A DNA stretch of 64,000 bases, taken from Glaciecola sp965660625 (lineage in GTDB: Bacteria; Pseudomonadota; Gammaproteobacteria; Enterobacterales; Alteromonadaceae). The position numbers and the translations under genes are program-made. The notes beneath the pieces are model-generated. The model was not told the DNA's origin. It searched no databases and saw only the letters and a program-made list of their open reading frames with translations. Below, piece after piece: positions 8,016 through 16,819 of the stretch (position 1 is the first letter of the stretch; each line of letters opens with the position of its first letter). The DNA lies in the NCBI GenBank assembly GCA_965660625.1, contig CBFIAR010000009.1, forward strand, positions 62,001-126,000, written 5' to 3'.

Positions 8016-11000
8016 ATGCTTGTCTCAAAAATTAATAAAATGCTACGTCCAATGTCTTTGATTTCAATATCGTTACTATTTTTCGGATTTGTAGTGTCAC
8101 CAACTATCCAAGCGAAATTGTTTTATGACAAAGTAAGTAGAGACGTTTTATTTTCTACACTAACCGAACAACACAAACTGTCAGGTCCTGTAGTCAACGA
8201 CATCGAACAGGATATTCAAGGCTTTATTTGGATCGCAACACAAGATGGTCTTAATAAGTATGATGGCCAAAAGGTTACTCATTATTTACATAATCCTGAG
8301 AACGAAAATAGTCTTCCTGGCAGTTGGATTGTCGATATCTTGTCTGATCGGGAAGGCAATTTATGGGTTGCTGGAGAGAGCGGAGTAAGTCTTTATTTGC
8401 CTGAAATAGATGGTTTTCATAATTTTACTAGCCAAGAAGACGATATCATTCAAGGTTTAAAATTTACCGTCATATCACAGGTGGAAAAAGGCAGTATTTG
8501 GTTTGGTACGAAAAACAGTGGAATTGTTGTTTTTGATATAACTAAATCAAAATTTATTGGTCCCATTAATACAAATATTGGCTTGCAATCAGGTTACGTC
8601 AGAGATATTGCGGTTGATGAGCATCAAAACGTTTTTGTTGCAACTGACGAAAGTGGTCTTTTGTACCGAGAAGCAGGTCAAAGTAACTTCGTTGCGTTTA
8701 ATTCTGAGTCAGAAATTAAATTACCTTTTGATAATGTAAGTTCTATTCTAATCGATAGCCAAAAACGCATCTGGCTCGGCTCTGTAAATTCTGGACTACT
8801 ATTGTTTGATGTTATGAATGGAGTCCAGCAACAATTTGAGTCACAAAGCGATGTTAAGTCAAGTTTTTGTTCAAGTTCAATTAACGATATATTTCAAGAT
8901 AGAGACGGTTATATTTATATCGCAACTGAAAGTGATGGTCTCTGTGAGTGGGATGAACTCAACAATTCTTTCATTCATTATGTTAATAGTAAATCAAATA
9001 ATGCTAGTTTAGGCGATGATCGCGTTCTGAGTTTGTTTCAAGACAACGGTGGTGTTCTTTGGGTTGGAACTGCAGTCGGTATAAGTAAATGGAACAGGTC
9101 ACTTAATAGTTTTCAGCTTGTCAATACTAAAACACCAGCAGGAAAAGACTTATCAAGCGATACTATATCGTCATTTGCGGAGGCTGAAAATGGTAATCTT
9201 TATGTTGGAACTTGGGGGGACGGGATCAATGTTATTGATATCAATCGGTCAACTATCTCCCACATAAGGGCGCAACCTGGCGTTGAAGGAGCGTTACAAG
9301 ACGGTCGCATCACCACGTTGCTTATCGACTCAAAGCAAAACCTTTGGGTTGGGACCTTGCGTGACGGGTTGCATTTAAGGAAAAAGGATAGTGATAAGTT
9401 TGTTCTATTCCAGAATGACCCAGAAGATGATTCAACCATTAGCTCAAATCTAATCAGTAAAATAATAGAAATAGGCAATGGTAACCTCGCGATAGGCACC
9501 TATGGTGGGGGTATCAATATTCTTAATAGTTCAGGAAAAATACAACGTTTTGAGCATGATGTTAATAACGCAAAAAGTCTTTCAAATAATCGAATAACTC
9601 ATTTGCAAGCAGGACTGGATAACACTATATGGGTCGCTACTCGCGGGGGAGGATTGAATCAGTTCGATTTGTCTACGAAAGAGTTCATGACGTTACCATT
9701 GGAAAGTAAAGAGATTTGGAGCGTATTGCTCACGGAAAATAACCTATGGTTTAGTACAACTGACAGAGGTGTTGGTAGAATTTCTGCGGCTGATCTTGGT
9801 AATCAGCAGTTCAATTTTGAATATACGGGACAGAACCAAGGCTTAGCTACCAATTTTGCATACGGATTACTTGCTGATGAGAATGGATATATTTGGGTTA
9901 GTACTGCAAAAGGACTTAGCTTTATATCGCTTGAAAACAATAGAGTTAAAAACTTCAATACAAGCCATGGATTACAAGGTGCAGACTTTAATAACATCGC
10001 ATTTTTTCAAGGTAAAGATGGTAGGATGTTTTTTGGTGGGGCAAACGGTTTTAATACGTTCTTGTCAAATACTGTGCCAGTTAATTTATATAAACCGCCC
10101 ATAGTATTGACAGACTATCGTCGGTTAAACGAATCAATTCCAATTCATAGCGCCTTTAATAGCGAAGGAAATATAGAACTTGCCTTTGATGAAGCAAATT
10201 TTGGGTTTAGCTTTGCAGCACTAGATTTCACTCGTCCAGATTATAACCGTTATCAGTATCGTTCAAGTGGTGATGATAGCGACTGGATAAATTTGGGCAA
10301 TTCTAACCAAGTTAACTTTCCTAACCTTACAGACGGGTATTACGTTATTCAAGTTAGAGGCAGTAACAACGATGGTATCTGGTCAGACGAAATCTTAGAA
10401 ATCCCTGTTCTAGTGAATCCTCCCATTTACCGCTCTTTAATTGCTTATTTGACCTATTTTTGGATCCTTGTCTTCATTGCATACCGTTTATTTACCATGG
10501 CGCAGCGCAAAAAGTTAAAACAAATTGCATATAGTCTAGAATTAGAAAAAGAAGTCAGTTTAAGAACATCTGAACTAGAGCTAGCAAACAATCAACTGGC
10601 GGTAGCTGTTGAAGAAACCAGCAAAGCAAAGGATCTTGCAATCAAAGCTGCTCAGGCAAAATCGAATTTTCTAGCTATTGTGAGTCACGAAATTAGGACG
10701 CCAATGAACAGCATTATTGGCATGAGTGAGCTACTTTTGACTTCTAAGTTGAATGAAAATCAAAAACGCTATGCGAATGCGGTGAGTCGCGCGGGTGAGA
10801 GTTTGTTGACTTTGATCAACGATATTCTCGACTTGTCAAAAATTGAGTCGGATAAAATTGAACTGGAAAATGAGGAGTTTGATTTTCACGCACTGATAGA
10901 AGATCTGCTGTTTCTTTTCTCTGTAAGAGCTTCTGAAAAGGATTTAGAGCTTGGTTATATCATTACCAATGATTGTCCAAAATATATCATGGGAGACGCT

Positions 11001-12569
11001 CACAGATTACGCCAAGTTTTGTCCAATCTGCTTAATAACGCAATTAAGTTTACCTCCAAGGGAAGTATTAATTTAGAAGTCAATTATGTAAATAAACAAA
11101 TCCAAATCGCTGTTATAGATACAGGTATCGGTATTGAAAAAGAACATTTTGAAAAGATATTCAACGAGTTTCAACAAGCAGATTCAACAACCACTAGAAA
11201 CTTTGGTGGTACGGGCTTAGGCTTGTCGATTACACGAAAAATAATTGATCAAATGTCAGCTAAAATTGAAGTTGAATCAACGTTGGGTCAAGGGACTACT
11301 TTTACTATTCGCTTGCCCGTTACGTTGCCTCTGAAGAAACATGTTGTGGTTTCCAAAGTTGAAGATCTAAGCATGCGACCTATCTTATTAGTGTGCAGTA
11401 ATGATACAACCACAAGCATGTTGCAAAACACTTTCGAACGTTTACATGTTCAGGCTTTGCATACTACAATTGAGGCACTGCGCAATGATATTTCTCCAGC
11501 AGATAATGCGCTTGTATTTATTGATCACGCTGATTTTTTGTTGAATCGTGCATTTATTTCAACGACGCTGGACATCACAGATTACTGTGTACTTTTACGC
11601 ACAACTGAAAAAGCTGATGCGGTTAATGAGTTTGGCTTACGTCGCATCGAAAAGCCTATTCGTTTAGAAACTGTTCGAGCTGAAATACTATATGCAAGCA
11701 ACGCTGATGATGAAATGTTAGAGACGATGACAGAAATCAGTGCGCTGAGTGAAAATAATTCCCGTTTTAGTGCTAAAATCCTGTTAGTTGAAGACGTTGT
11801 TGCAAACCAAGATGTTGCAGTCACTATGCTTGAGATGTTTGGCTGTGAGGTTGATATTGCGGGCAACGGTCAACTTGCGGTCGATCTAAGCCAAAAAAAT
11901 CGCTATGACCTTATTTTTATGGATTTGCATATGCCGACAATGGACGGCCTAACGGCAACATGTATTATACGGGAAAATGAAAAGTCGACAGTGCAATCTA
12001 GCCCTGTTCCAATTATTGCCTTAACCGCTGGCGTTTTTGATGAAGAAAAGGGCTTATGTTTAGAAATCGGTATGAATGACTTCATGTTAAAGCCTTTTAC
12101 TGCATCGCAATTATTCAGCATGATTGCTGAGCATATTCCAGAGAAGCAAATTAAAATCAGCTCATTAGATATACCTACGAACGTTGTTCCTAATAAAACA
12201 ATAGAACTAGATAATTGGATAGATGCTGACGCTGTAGAAAGTATTCGCGAAATTGAAGCAAGAACAGGTAAGAACCTTTATCAGCGAGTTGCCGATTCAT
12301 TTACCACTGTTATGGCTGAACAGATGCCTGCGCTTTTAGATGCTTGCAAGAGTAATGATAGAACAACGGCAATGGAATTAGCGCATGCAATGAAATCACT
12401 TTCTGGTAATGTAGGAACGATTGTATTGACGCAACTACTACTTGCTATTGAAACTGCAGCCAAAAATAACCAATCCATTGATGATGTTGAAAGACTGGAT
12501 GAACTCGAGAATGTATTTGAGAGCTCGCTGAAAAGCCTACACATATTAGTTGAGAAGATGTATGACTGA
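8016..12569 (+). CDS. Hybrid sensor histidine kinase with two-component propeller sensor
   Basis: The product is about 1517 residues. A signal or anchor segment (SLISISLLFFGFVVSP) leads into an extracytoplasmic Reg_prop beta-propeller region of about 700 residues, with repeats such as DIQGFIWIATQDGLNKYD. A Y_Y_Y domain follows, then one membrane helix (SLIAYLTYFWILVFIAYRLF). The cytoplasmic part has HisKA with phospho-His891 (VSHEIRTPM), HATPase_c (DTGIGIEKE, GGTGLGLS), a receiver with Asp1303 (FMDLHMPTMDG), and an HPt-like domain with His1457 (ELAHAMKSL). It is thus a full phosphorelay in one chain. The start is uncertain: a GTG at 7989 or an ATG at 8016 or 8040. It overlaps the next gene by 8 bases. 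Confidence 0.92.
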   Translation: MLVSKINKMLRPMSLISISLLFFGFVVSPTIQAKLFYDKVSRDVLFSTLTEQHKLSGPVVNDIEQDIQGFIWIATQDGLNKYDGQKVTHYLHNPENENSLPGSWIVDILSDREGNLWVAGESGVSLYLPEIDGFHNFTSQEDDIIQGLKFTVISQVEKGSIWFGTKNSGIVVFDITKSKFIGPINTNIGLQSGYVRDIAVDEHQNVFVATDESGLLYREAGQSNFVAFNSESEIKLPFDNVSSILIDSQKRIWLGSVNSGLLLFDVMNGVQQQFESQSDVKSSFCSSSINDIFQDRDGYIYIATESDGLCEWDELNNSFIHYVNSKSNNASLGDDRVLSLFQDNGGVLWVGTAVGISKWNRSLNSFQLVNTKTPAGKDLSSDTISSFAEAENGNLYVGTWGDGINVIDINRSTISHIRAQPGVEGALQDGRITTLLIDSKQNLWVGTLRDGLHLRKKDSDKFVLFQNDPEDDSTISSNLISKIIEIGNGNLAIGTYGGGINILNSSGKIQRFEHDVNNAKSLSNNRITHLQAGLDNTIWVATRGGGLNQFDLSTKEFMTLPLESKEIWSVLLTENNLWFSTTDRGVGRISAADLGNQQFNFEYTGQNQGLATNFAYGLLADENGYIWVSTAKGLSFISLENNRVKNFNTSHGLQGADFNNIAFFQGKDGRMFFGGANGFNTFLSNTVPVNLYKPPIVLTDYRRLNESIPIHSAFNSEGNIELAFDEANFGFSFAALDFTRPDYNRYQYRSSGDDSDWINLGNSNQVNFPNLTDGYYVIQVRGSNNDGIWSDEILEIPVLVNPPIYRSLIAYLTYFWILVFIAYRLFTMAQRKKLKQIAYSLELEKEVSLRTSELELANNQLAVAVEETSKAKDLAIKAAQAKSNFLAIVSHEIRTPMNSIIGMSELLLTSKLNENQKRYANAVSRAGESLLTLINDILDLSKIESDKIELENEEFDFHALIEDLLFLFSVRASEKDLELGYIITNDCPKYIMGDAHRLRQVLSNLLNNAIKFTSKGSINLEVNYVNKQIQIAVIDTGIGIEKEHFEKIFNEFQQADSTTTRNFGGTGLGLSITRKIIDQMSAKIEVESTLGQGTTFTIRLPVTLPLKKHVVVSKVEDLSMRPILLVCSNDTTTSMLQNTFERLHVQALHTTIEALRNDISPADNALVFIDHADFLLNRAFISTTLDITDYCVLLRTTEKADAVNEFGLRRIEKPIRLETVRAEILYASNADDEMLETMTEISALSENNSRFSAKILLVEDVVANQDVAVTMLEMFGCEVDIAGNGQLAVDLSQKNRYDLIFMDLHMPTMDGLTATCIIRENEKSTVQSSPVPIIALTAGVFDEEKGLCLEIGMNDFMLKPFTASQLFSMIAEHIPEKQIKISSLDIPTNVVPNKTIELDNWIDADAVESIREIEARTGKNLYQRVADSFTTVMAEQMPALLDACKSNDRTTAMELAHAMKSLSGNVGTIVLTQLLLAIETAAKNNQSIDDVERLDELENVFESSLKSLHILVEKMYD

Positions 12570-14349
12570 ACCGTCACTTAATAGTGGCAAGGACGCGACT
12601 GTACTGGTCTGTGATGATGACCCAACTTACTTACTGCTGATGAAAGAAACCTTGAGCAGTGATAATCATAACGTATTGACCGCTGCTAACGGTGTGGATG
12701 CGTTACAGCTTTATTTACAGTACGAGCCTAATATCGTTCTCTTAGATGTTCACATGCCCATGCTTAGTGGCTTTGAAGTTTGTGCTGAAATCCGAAAACA
12801 TCCGAAAGGGAAAGATATACCTATTCTGATGGTAACCGGAGCCGACGATATAATGTCTATTGAAAGTGCGTATAGGCATGGTGCAACAGACTTCCTCCCT
12901 AAACCACTACGCTGGCCGATGGTAGCGCATAGAGTGCGTTATATGCTCAAAGGCAGTGAAACGTTCAATCGTTTAAAACAAAGCGAAGAAAAAATGCGTC
13001 GCTTGGCTTATATCGATTCTTTAACCGGATTACCTAATAGGCAAAGCCTCGATGAAAGCCTAGAAGATGCTATCTGGTTGGCTGCTAAAGAGCAACAGAG
13101 CTTGTGCATCATGTATATCGACTTGGATAATTTTAAGCGTATAAACGACACTTTAGGCCATGATTTTGGCGATCAGTTGCTAAAAGAAATTAGTGACAAA
13201 ATAGGTCATTGCGTTCAAAAAAAGAGCAGTTTTCCCGACGCTTTAGCCCATATAAATGATATCGAGGTTTTTCGCTTGGGTGGCGACGAATTTATGATAT
13301 TGCTGAAGTGTACTCTGCATGATGATGAAGTTAAGGTTGTTGCGCAGTCGCTAGTAAATTGTATTTCTGAATTGGTTTCAATTGATGATTATGAGGTTGC
13401 GTTAACGCCGAGTATTGGTATTGCGATGTATCCTCGCGATGGCACAAATGTAACTGAGTTGAAAAAACACGCCGATGTTGCGATGTATTATGCTAAGAGC
13501 ATGGGGCGCAGAGGATATCGTTTTTATGCGGAATCGTTGAATGAAAATGCGATGAAGTTTCTGCAGATTGAAGGATGTTTGCGAAATGCGCTGAGGAACG
13601 ACGAGTTTATGCTTCACTATCAACCTCAAGTATGTTTGAAGAACAATAAAATAATAAGCGTTGAGGCTCTTTTACGTTGGAAAAGTCCAGAACTTGGATT
13701 TGTAACACCGAGTGATTTTATCCCAGTTGCTGAAGACTCCGGGCTCATTAACGAGCTAGGTGAGTGGGTTATGCGGACAGCCTGTTTTCAAGCTAAAGCT
13801 TGGCTCAACGCGGGTATGCAGGACTTTAGAGTATCGGTAAATCTTTCCAGTATTCAATTTAAGCGTGCTTCATTGGTGAATATGCTCAAAAGAGCACTCT
13901 CTGATAGTGGATTACCCGCGTCATTGTTGGAAGTTGAACTAACAGAAAGTGCCGTTATGAACGATGTCAACCAAAACATAACTCGATTAAATCAAATTCG
14001 AGATATGGGCGTTGCTATCTCAATTGACGATTTTGGTACAGGATATTCGTCACTGAGTTATCTGAAAAAATTTCCAATTAATACCTTAAAAATCGATCGT
14101 TCATTCATTACCACGATTGATTCAGACCCCGACGACGCAGCAATTGTTGAAGCTATTATTGCGCTTGCAAGTACTTTGAAACTGACTGTTATTGCTGAAG
14201 GGGTCGAAACACATGGGCAACTTCAAACCTTAAATCGTTTTCACTGCGATATTATTCAGGGTTTTTATTTTAGCAAGGCTTTGCCTGCTGAAGAAATTAC
14301 AGCAATGATGCAGCAACCATTAAACCAAGCGCTTTTTGAGAAAATATAA
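12562..14349 (+). CDS. Response regulator with receiver, GGDEF and EAL domains
   Basis: The 595-residue protein has a receiver domain (residues about 10-130; DD pair in LVCDDD, phospho-Asp62 in LLDVHMPM, conserved Lys in FLPKPLRW). A diguanylate cyclase domain follows with intact GGDEF at 240-244, then a phosphodiesterase domain with EAL at about 368-370, ELTESAVM and DDFGTGYSSL. Both catalytic signatures look intact, so it could make or break cyclic di-GMP. No RxxD inhibitory site stands before GGDEF. Its ATG lies inside the end of the kinase gene (8-base overlap), so the kinase HPt domain is its likely phosphodonor. Which activity dominates cannot be told. Confidence 0.94.
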   Translation: MTEPSLNSGKDATVLVCDDDPTYLLLMKETLSSDNHNVLTAANGVDALQLYLQYEPNIVLLDVHMPMLSGFEVCAEIRKHPKGKDIPILMVTGADDIMSIESAYRHGATDFLPKPLRWPMVAHRVRYMLKGSETFNRLKQSEEKMRRLAYIDSLTGLPNRQSLDESLEDAIWLAAKEQQSLCIMYIDLDNFKRINDTLGHDFGDQLLKEISDKIGHCVQKKSSFPDALAHINDIEVFRLGGDEFMILLKCTLHDDEVKVVAQSLVNCISELVSIDDYEVALTPSIGIAMYPRDGTNVTELKKHADVAMYYAKSMGRRGYRFYAESLNENAMKFLQIEGCLRNALRNDEFMLHYQPQVCLKNNKIISVEALLRWKSPELGFVTPSDFIPVAEDSGLINELGEWVMRTACFQAKAWLNAGMQDFRVSVNLSSIQFKRASLVNMLKRALSDSGLPASLLEVELTESAVMNDVNQNITRLNQIRDMGVAISIDDFGTGYSSLSYLKKFPINTLKIDRSFITTIDSDPDDAAIVEAIIALASTLKLTVIAEGVETHGQLQTLNRFHCDIIQGFYFSKALPAEEITAMMQQPLNQALFEKI

Positions 14350-14402
14350 GCTAATCGGTTAGGCTTAAATCAACGCTAGCCCGATAGTCGCAGTTTTTTC
14401 AA

Positions 14403-15266
14403 TTAAGCGAGTTTATCTTGGGTTTTGGCCTTAAAGTCCGTGGCATCGTGACGTTCGTGAAGCTGACCAGATGGATACCCCCAAGTGCGATTAACCATTT
14501 TTGCGCGCTTAACTTGAGGACGAGCATCAATGGCTTTTGTCCAACGCTGAACGTTTTTATACTCTTCTACTTGCAGGAACTCACCCGCCTCGTAGAGTTT
14601 ACCGAGCGCTAAACCACCGTACCACGGCCAAATTGCCATATCTGCAATGGTGTACTCATTACCACTGATAAACTCGTTCTCAGCTAACTGACGGTCCAGC
14701 ACGTCCATCTGACGCTTTACTTCCATTGCATATCGATTGATTGGGTATTCGTATTTTTCCGGAGCATAGGCGTAAAAGTGACCGAAGCCGCCACCAAGCA
14801 TTGGTGTGGCACCCATTTGCCAAAACAGCCATGACATTGTTTCGGCTCGTTGCATGGGGTCTTTTGACAAGAACAAACCAAACTTCTCGGCCAAATAAAG
14901 TAATATTGAACCCGATTCAAATACGCGTGTAGGTGTTTTTGTGGTGTGGTCCACGAGTGCAGGAATTTTAGAATTAGGATTTGCACTGACGAAGCCACTG
15001 GTGAACTGGTCTCCGTCCATTATGTTGACTAAGTAAGCATCGTACTCCGCTTCTTTGACACCTTTTTCCAATAATTCTTCGAGCATCATAGTAACTTTTA
15101 CACCGTTGGGTGTTGCGAGGGAATACAATTGCAGAGGATGTTTACCAACGGGCAAACTTTTTTCAGATGTTGACCCGGCAATAGGTCGATTTATATTAGC
15201 GAATCTACCACCACTTTCTGAATCCCAAGTCCAAATTTTAGGGGGCGTATACGTTGGATCTGCCAT
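14403..15266 (-). CDS. yghU: Glutathione transferase, YghU family
   Basis: The 287-residue length and the sequence match the YghU/YfcG group of Nu-class glutathione transferases, which act as disulfide-bond reductases with glutathione. The N-terminal extension MADPTYTPPKIWTWD is typical of YghU. The thioredoxin-like domain has the substrate-contact segment ATPNGVKVTMMLEE and the cis-proline segment NPNSKIPALVD followed by ESGSILLYLAEKFG. The alpha-helical domain carries FISGNEYTIADMAIWPWYG. It stands alone, convergent with the GGDEF-EAL gene. A fair ribosome site (AAGGAAG) precedes the ATG. Confidence 0.92.
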   Translation of the reverse strand: MADPTYTPPKIWTWDSESGGRFANINRPIAGSTSEKSLPVGKHPLQLYSLATPNGVKVTMMLEELLEKGVKEAEYDAYLVNIMDGDQFTSGFVSANPNSKIPALVDHTTKTPTRVFESGSILLYLAEKFGLFLSKDPMQRAETMSWLFWQMGATPMLGGGFGHFYAYAPEKYEYPINRYAMEVKRQMDVLDRQLAENEFISGNEYTIADMAIWPWYGGLALGKLYEAGEFLQVEEYKNVQRWTKAIDARPQVKRAKMVNRTWGYPSGQLHERHDATDFKAKTQDKLA

Positions 15267-15462
15267 TTATTGCTTCCTTATTTTGCTAACGATGTTTGCA
15301 TTATATAATAAACGCTTCGTCCTTCTCTTATTAGAGCAAATTGACGCAGTTTGTATGCATATTAGAACGGAGTGTTCGTTAATGTTATTTCAATTAACCA
15401 AAGTGTATGTTTGCTGAATGTATAACCTACTAACAGCTTTTGATTTTAGATACGATATTCGA

Positions 15463-15494
15463 AGACTAAAAGACTAAAAGACTAAAAGACTATA
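15463..15494. repeat. Short tandem repeat of AGACTAAA, four units
   Basis: The 8-base unit AGACTAAA occurs three times without gaps from 15463, followed by a fourth diverged unit AGACTATA ending at 15494. It lies in non-coding DNA between yghU and prpF. Such short tracts are prone to copy-number change by polymerase slippage. Confidence 0.85.
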
Positions 15495-15587
15495 TCAAAT
15501 CGCTCTAAAATTCATAGTCCAGTTGTTGTGCGGCGAGCGTATGGTGACAGAGCGTTTTATAGATAACTGCTCTTGGAGTTGCTTGAA

Positions 15588-15603
15588 AGCCCTAAAAAGG
15601 GCT
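15588..15603 (-). terminator. Weak hairpin downstream of prpF
   Basis: AGCCCT and AGGGCT are separated by AAAA, giving a 6-bp stem and a 4-base loop 27 bases beyond the prpF stop. There is no following T-run on the minus strand, so if it ends transcription it is not a classic intrinsic terminator. Confidence 0.3.
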
Positions 15604-15629
15604 CTCAAACTATCATAAAGCTAATAAAA

Positions 15630-16805
15630 TTAGTCAATACTAGGGATTCTTACGTTTCCTTCCATTAATACTCTCGCACTGCGGCTCATACTCACGCGGT
15701 CCACTATCCATTGGCCGTGATTATTCTCAGCTTTAGCACCTACTTTTAAAGTACCAGAAGGATGCCCAAAGACAACTGCTTCGCGCTCTCCGCCGCCAGC
15801 AGCTAAGTTAACTAGTGTGCCAGGGATCGCCGCTGCAGTGCCAATAGCAACAGCCGCTGTGCCCATCATAGCATGATGTAACTTACCCATCGATAGCGCT
15901 CGAACGTTCAAATCAATGTCAGCACTGGTAATTTCTTTACCACTTGATGAAACATAGTTTTGAGGTTTTGAAACAAACGCAATCTTAGGTGTGTGCTGTC
16001 TATCAATGGCTTCATCGATATGATCAATGAGTCCCATTCTAACCGCACCATAAGCACGAATAGTTTCAAATTTAGCGAGTGCAGTGTCATCGTTATTAAT
16101 TGCATCTTGCAACTCAGTGCCTTTATAACCCAATTCATCCGCATTCAAAAATAGCGTTGGAATGCCCGCATTAATCATCGTGACTTTAAACGAACCTATG
16201 CCTGGTACGTTTAATTGGTCAGAGACGTTGCCGGAAGGAAATATGTCGCCCTCGCCATCAGCAGGATCGACAAATTCAATTTTGACTTCTGCTGCGGGAA
16301 AGGTCACTCCATCTAATTCAAAGTCACCCGTTTCTTGTACTTCGCCATTTATGATTGGTACGTTTGCAATGATGGTTTTGCTGATATTGGCTTGCCAAAT
16401 TCTAACTACAGCAATGCCGTTCTGTGGTATGCGACTCAGGTCGACTAAGCCATTACTGATAGCAAACGAACCGACTGCGGCAGTTAAGTTTCCGCAGTTT
16501 CCACTCCAATCGACAAAAGGTTTATCAATAGCAACTTGGCCAAAAAGATAATTTACGTCATGTTCGGGCTTGTCGCTCTTACTGAGCAATACTGTCTTAC
16601 TGGTGCTTGAAGTGGCTCCGCCCATACCGTCGGTATGCTTTGCATAGGGATCGGGGCTGCCAATCACCCGCAATAGCAGTTGATCGCGAAACTGACCTGC
16701 AACTTTGGCTTTTTCTGGTAAGTCCTCTACCTTAAAAAACACACCCTTGCTGGTGCCCCCACGCATATAGGTAGCAGGGACTTTTATCTGTGGTTTAAAC
16801 GTCAT
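15630..16805 (-). CDS. prpF: 2-methylaconitate cis-trans isomerase PrpF
   Basis: PrpF isomerises the 2-methylaconitate made by AcnD so that aconitase AcnB can hydrate it to 2-methylisocitrate. The product is 391 residues from the ATG at 16805, which follows GGAG at good spacing; a GTG directly before it is possible. Typical motifs are MRGGTSKGVFF near the start, HTDGMGGATSSTSK, and WSGNCGNLTAAVGSFA, all of the diaminopimelate-epimerase-like fold family. It is the last gene of the prp operon, 14 bp after acnD. Confidence 0.95.
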   Translation of the reverse strand: MTFKPQIKVPATYMRGGTSKGVFFKVEDLPEKAKVAGQFRDQLLLRVIGSPDPYAKHTDGMGGATSSTSKTVLLSKSDKPEHDVNYLFGQVAIDKPFVDWSGNCGNLTAAVGSFAISNGLVDLSRIPQNGIAVVRIWQANISKTIIANVPIINGEVQETGDFELDGVTFPAAEVKIEFVDPADGEGDIFPSGNVSDQLNVPGIGSFKVTMINAGIPTLFLNADELGYKGTELQDAINNDDTALAKFETIRAYGAVRMGLIDHIDEAIDRQHTPKIAFVSKPQNYVSSSGKEITSADIDLNVRALSMGKLHHAMMGTAAVAIGTAAAIPGTLVNLAAGGGEREAVVFGHPSGTLKVGAKAENNHGQWIVDRVSMSRSARVLMEGNVRIPSID

Positions 16806-16819
16806 CACGTCGCTCCAAA

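Larger units (their letters stand above)
15267..15629. other. Intergenic region between yghU and prpF
   Basis: This 363-bp stretch holds the promoter side of yghU and the downstream end of the prp operon. It contains an 8-bp tandem repeat (15463-15494) and a small hairpin (15588-15603), both listed separately. I see no gene in it. Confidence 0.5.

Noticed and set aside
14350..14402. Terminator between the GGDEF-EAL gene and yghU
   Set aside because: The dyad TAAGC to GCTTA is imperfect and the nearby T-run is not placed directly after a stable stem.
15055..15417. 120-codon plus-strand frame overlapping the yghU start
   Set aside because: Most of it is antisense to yghU, and the rest has ordinary non-coding composition.
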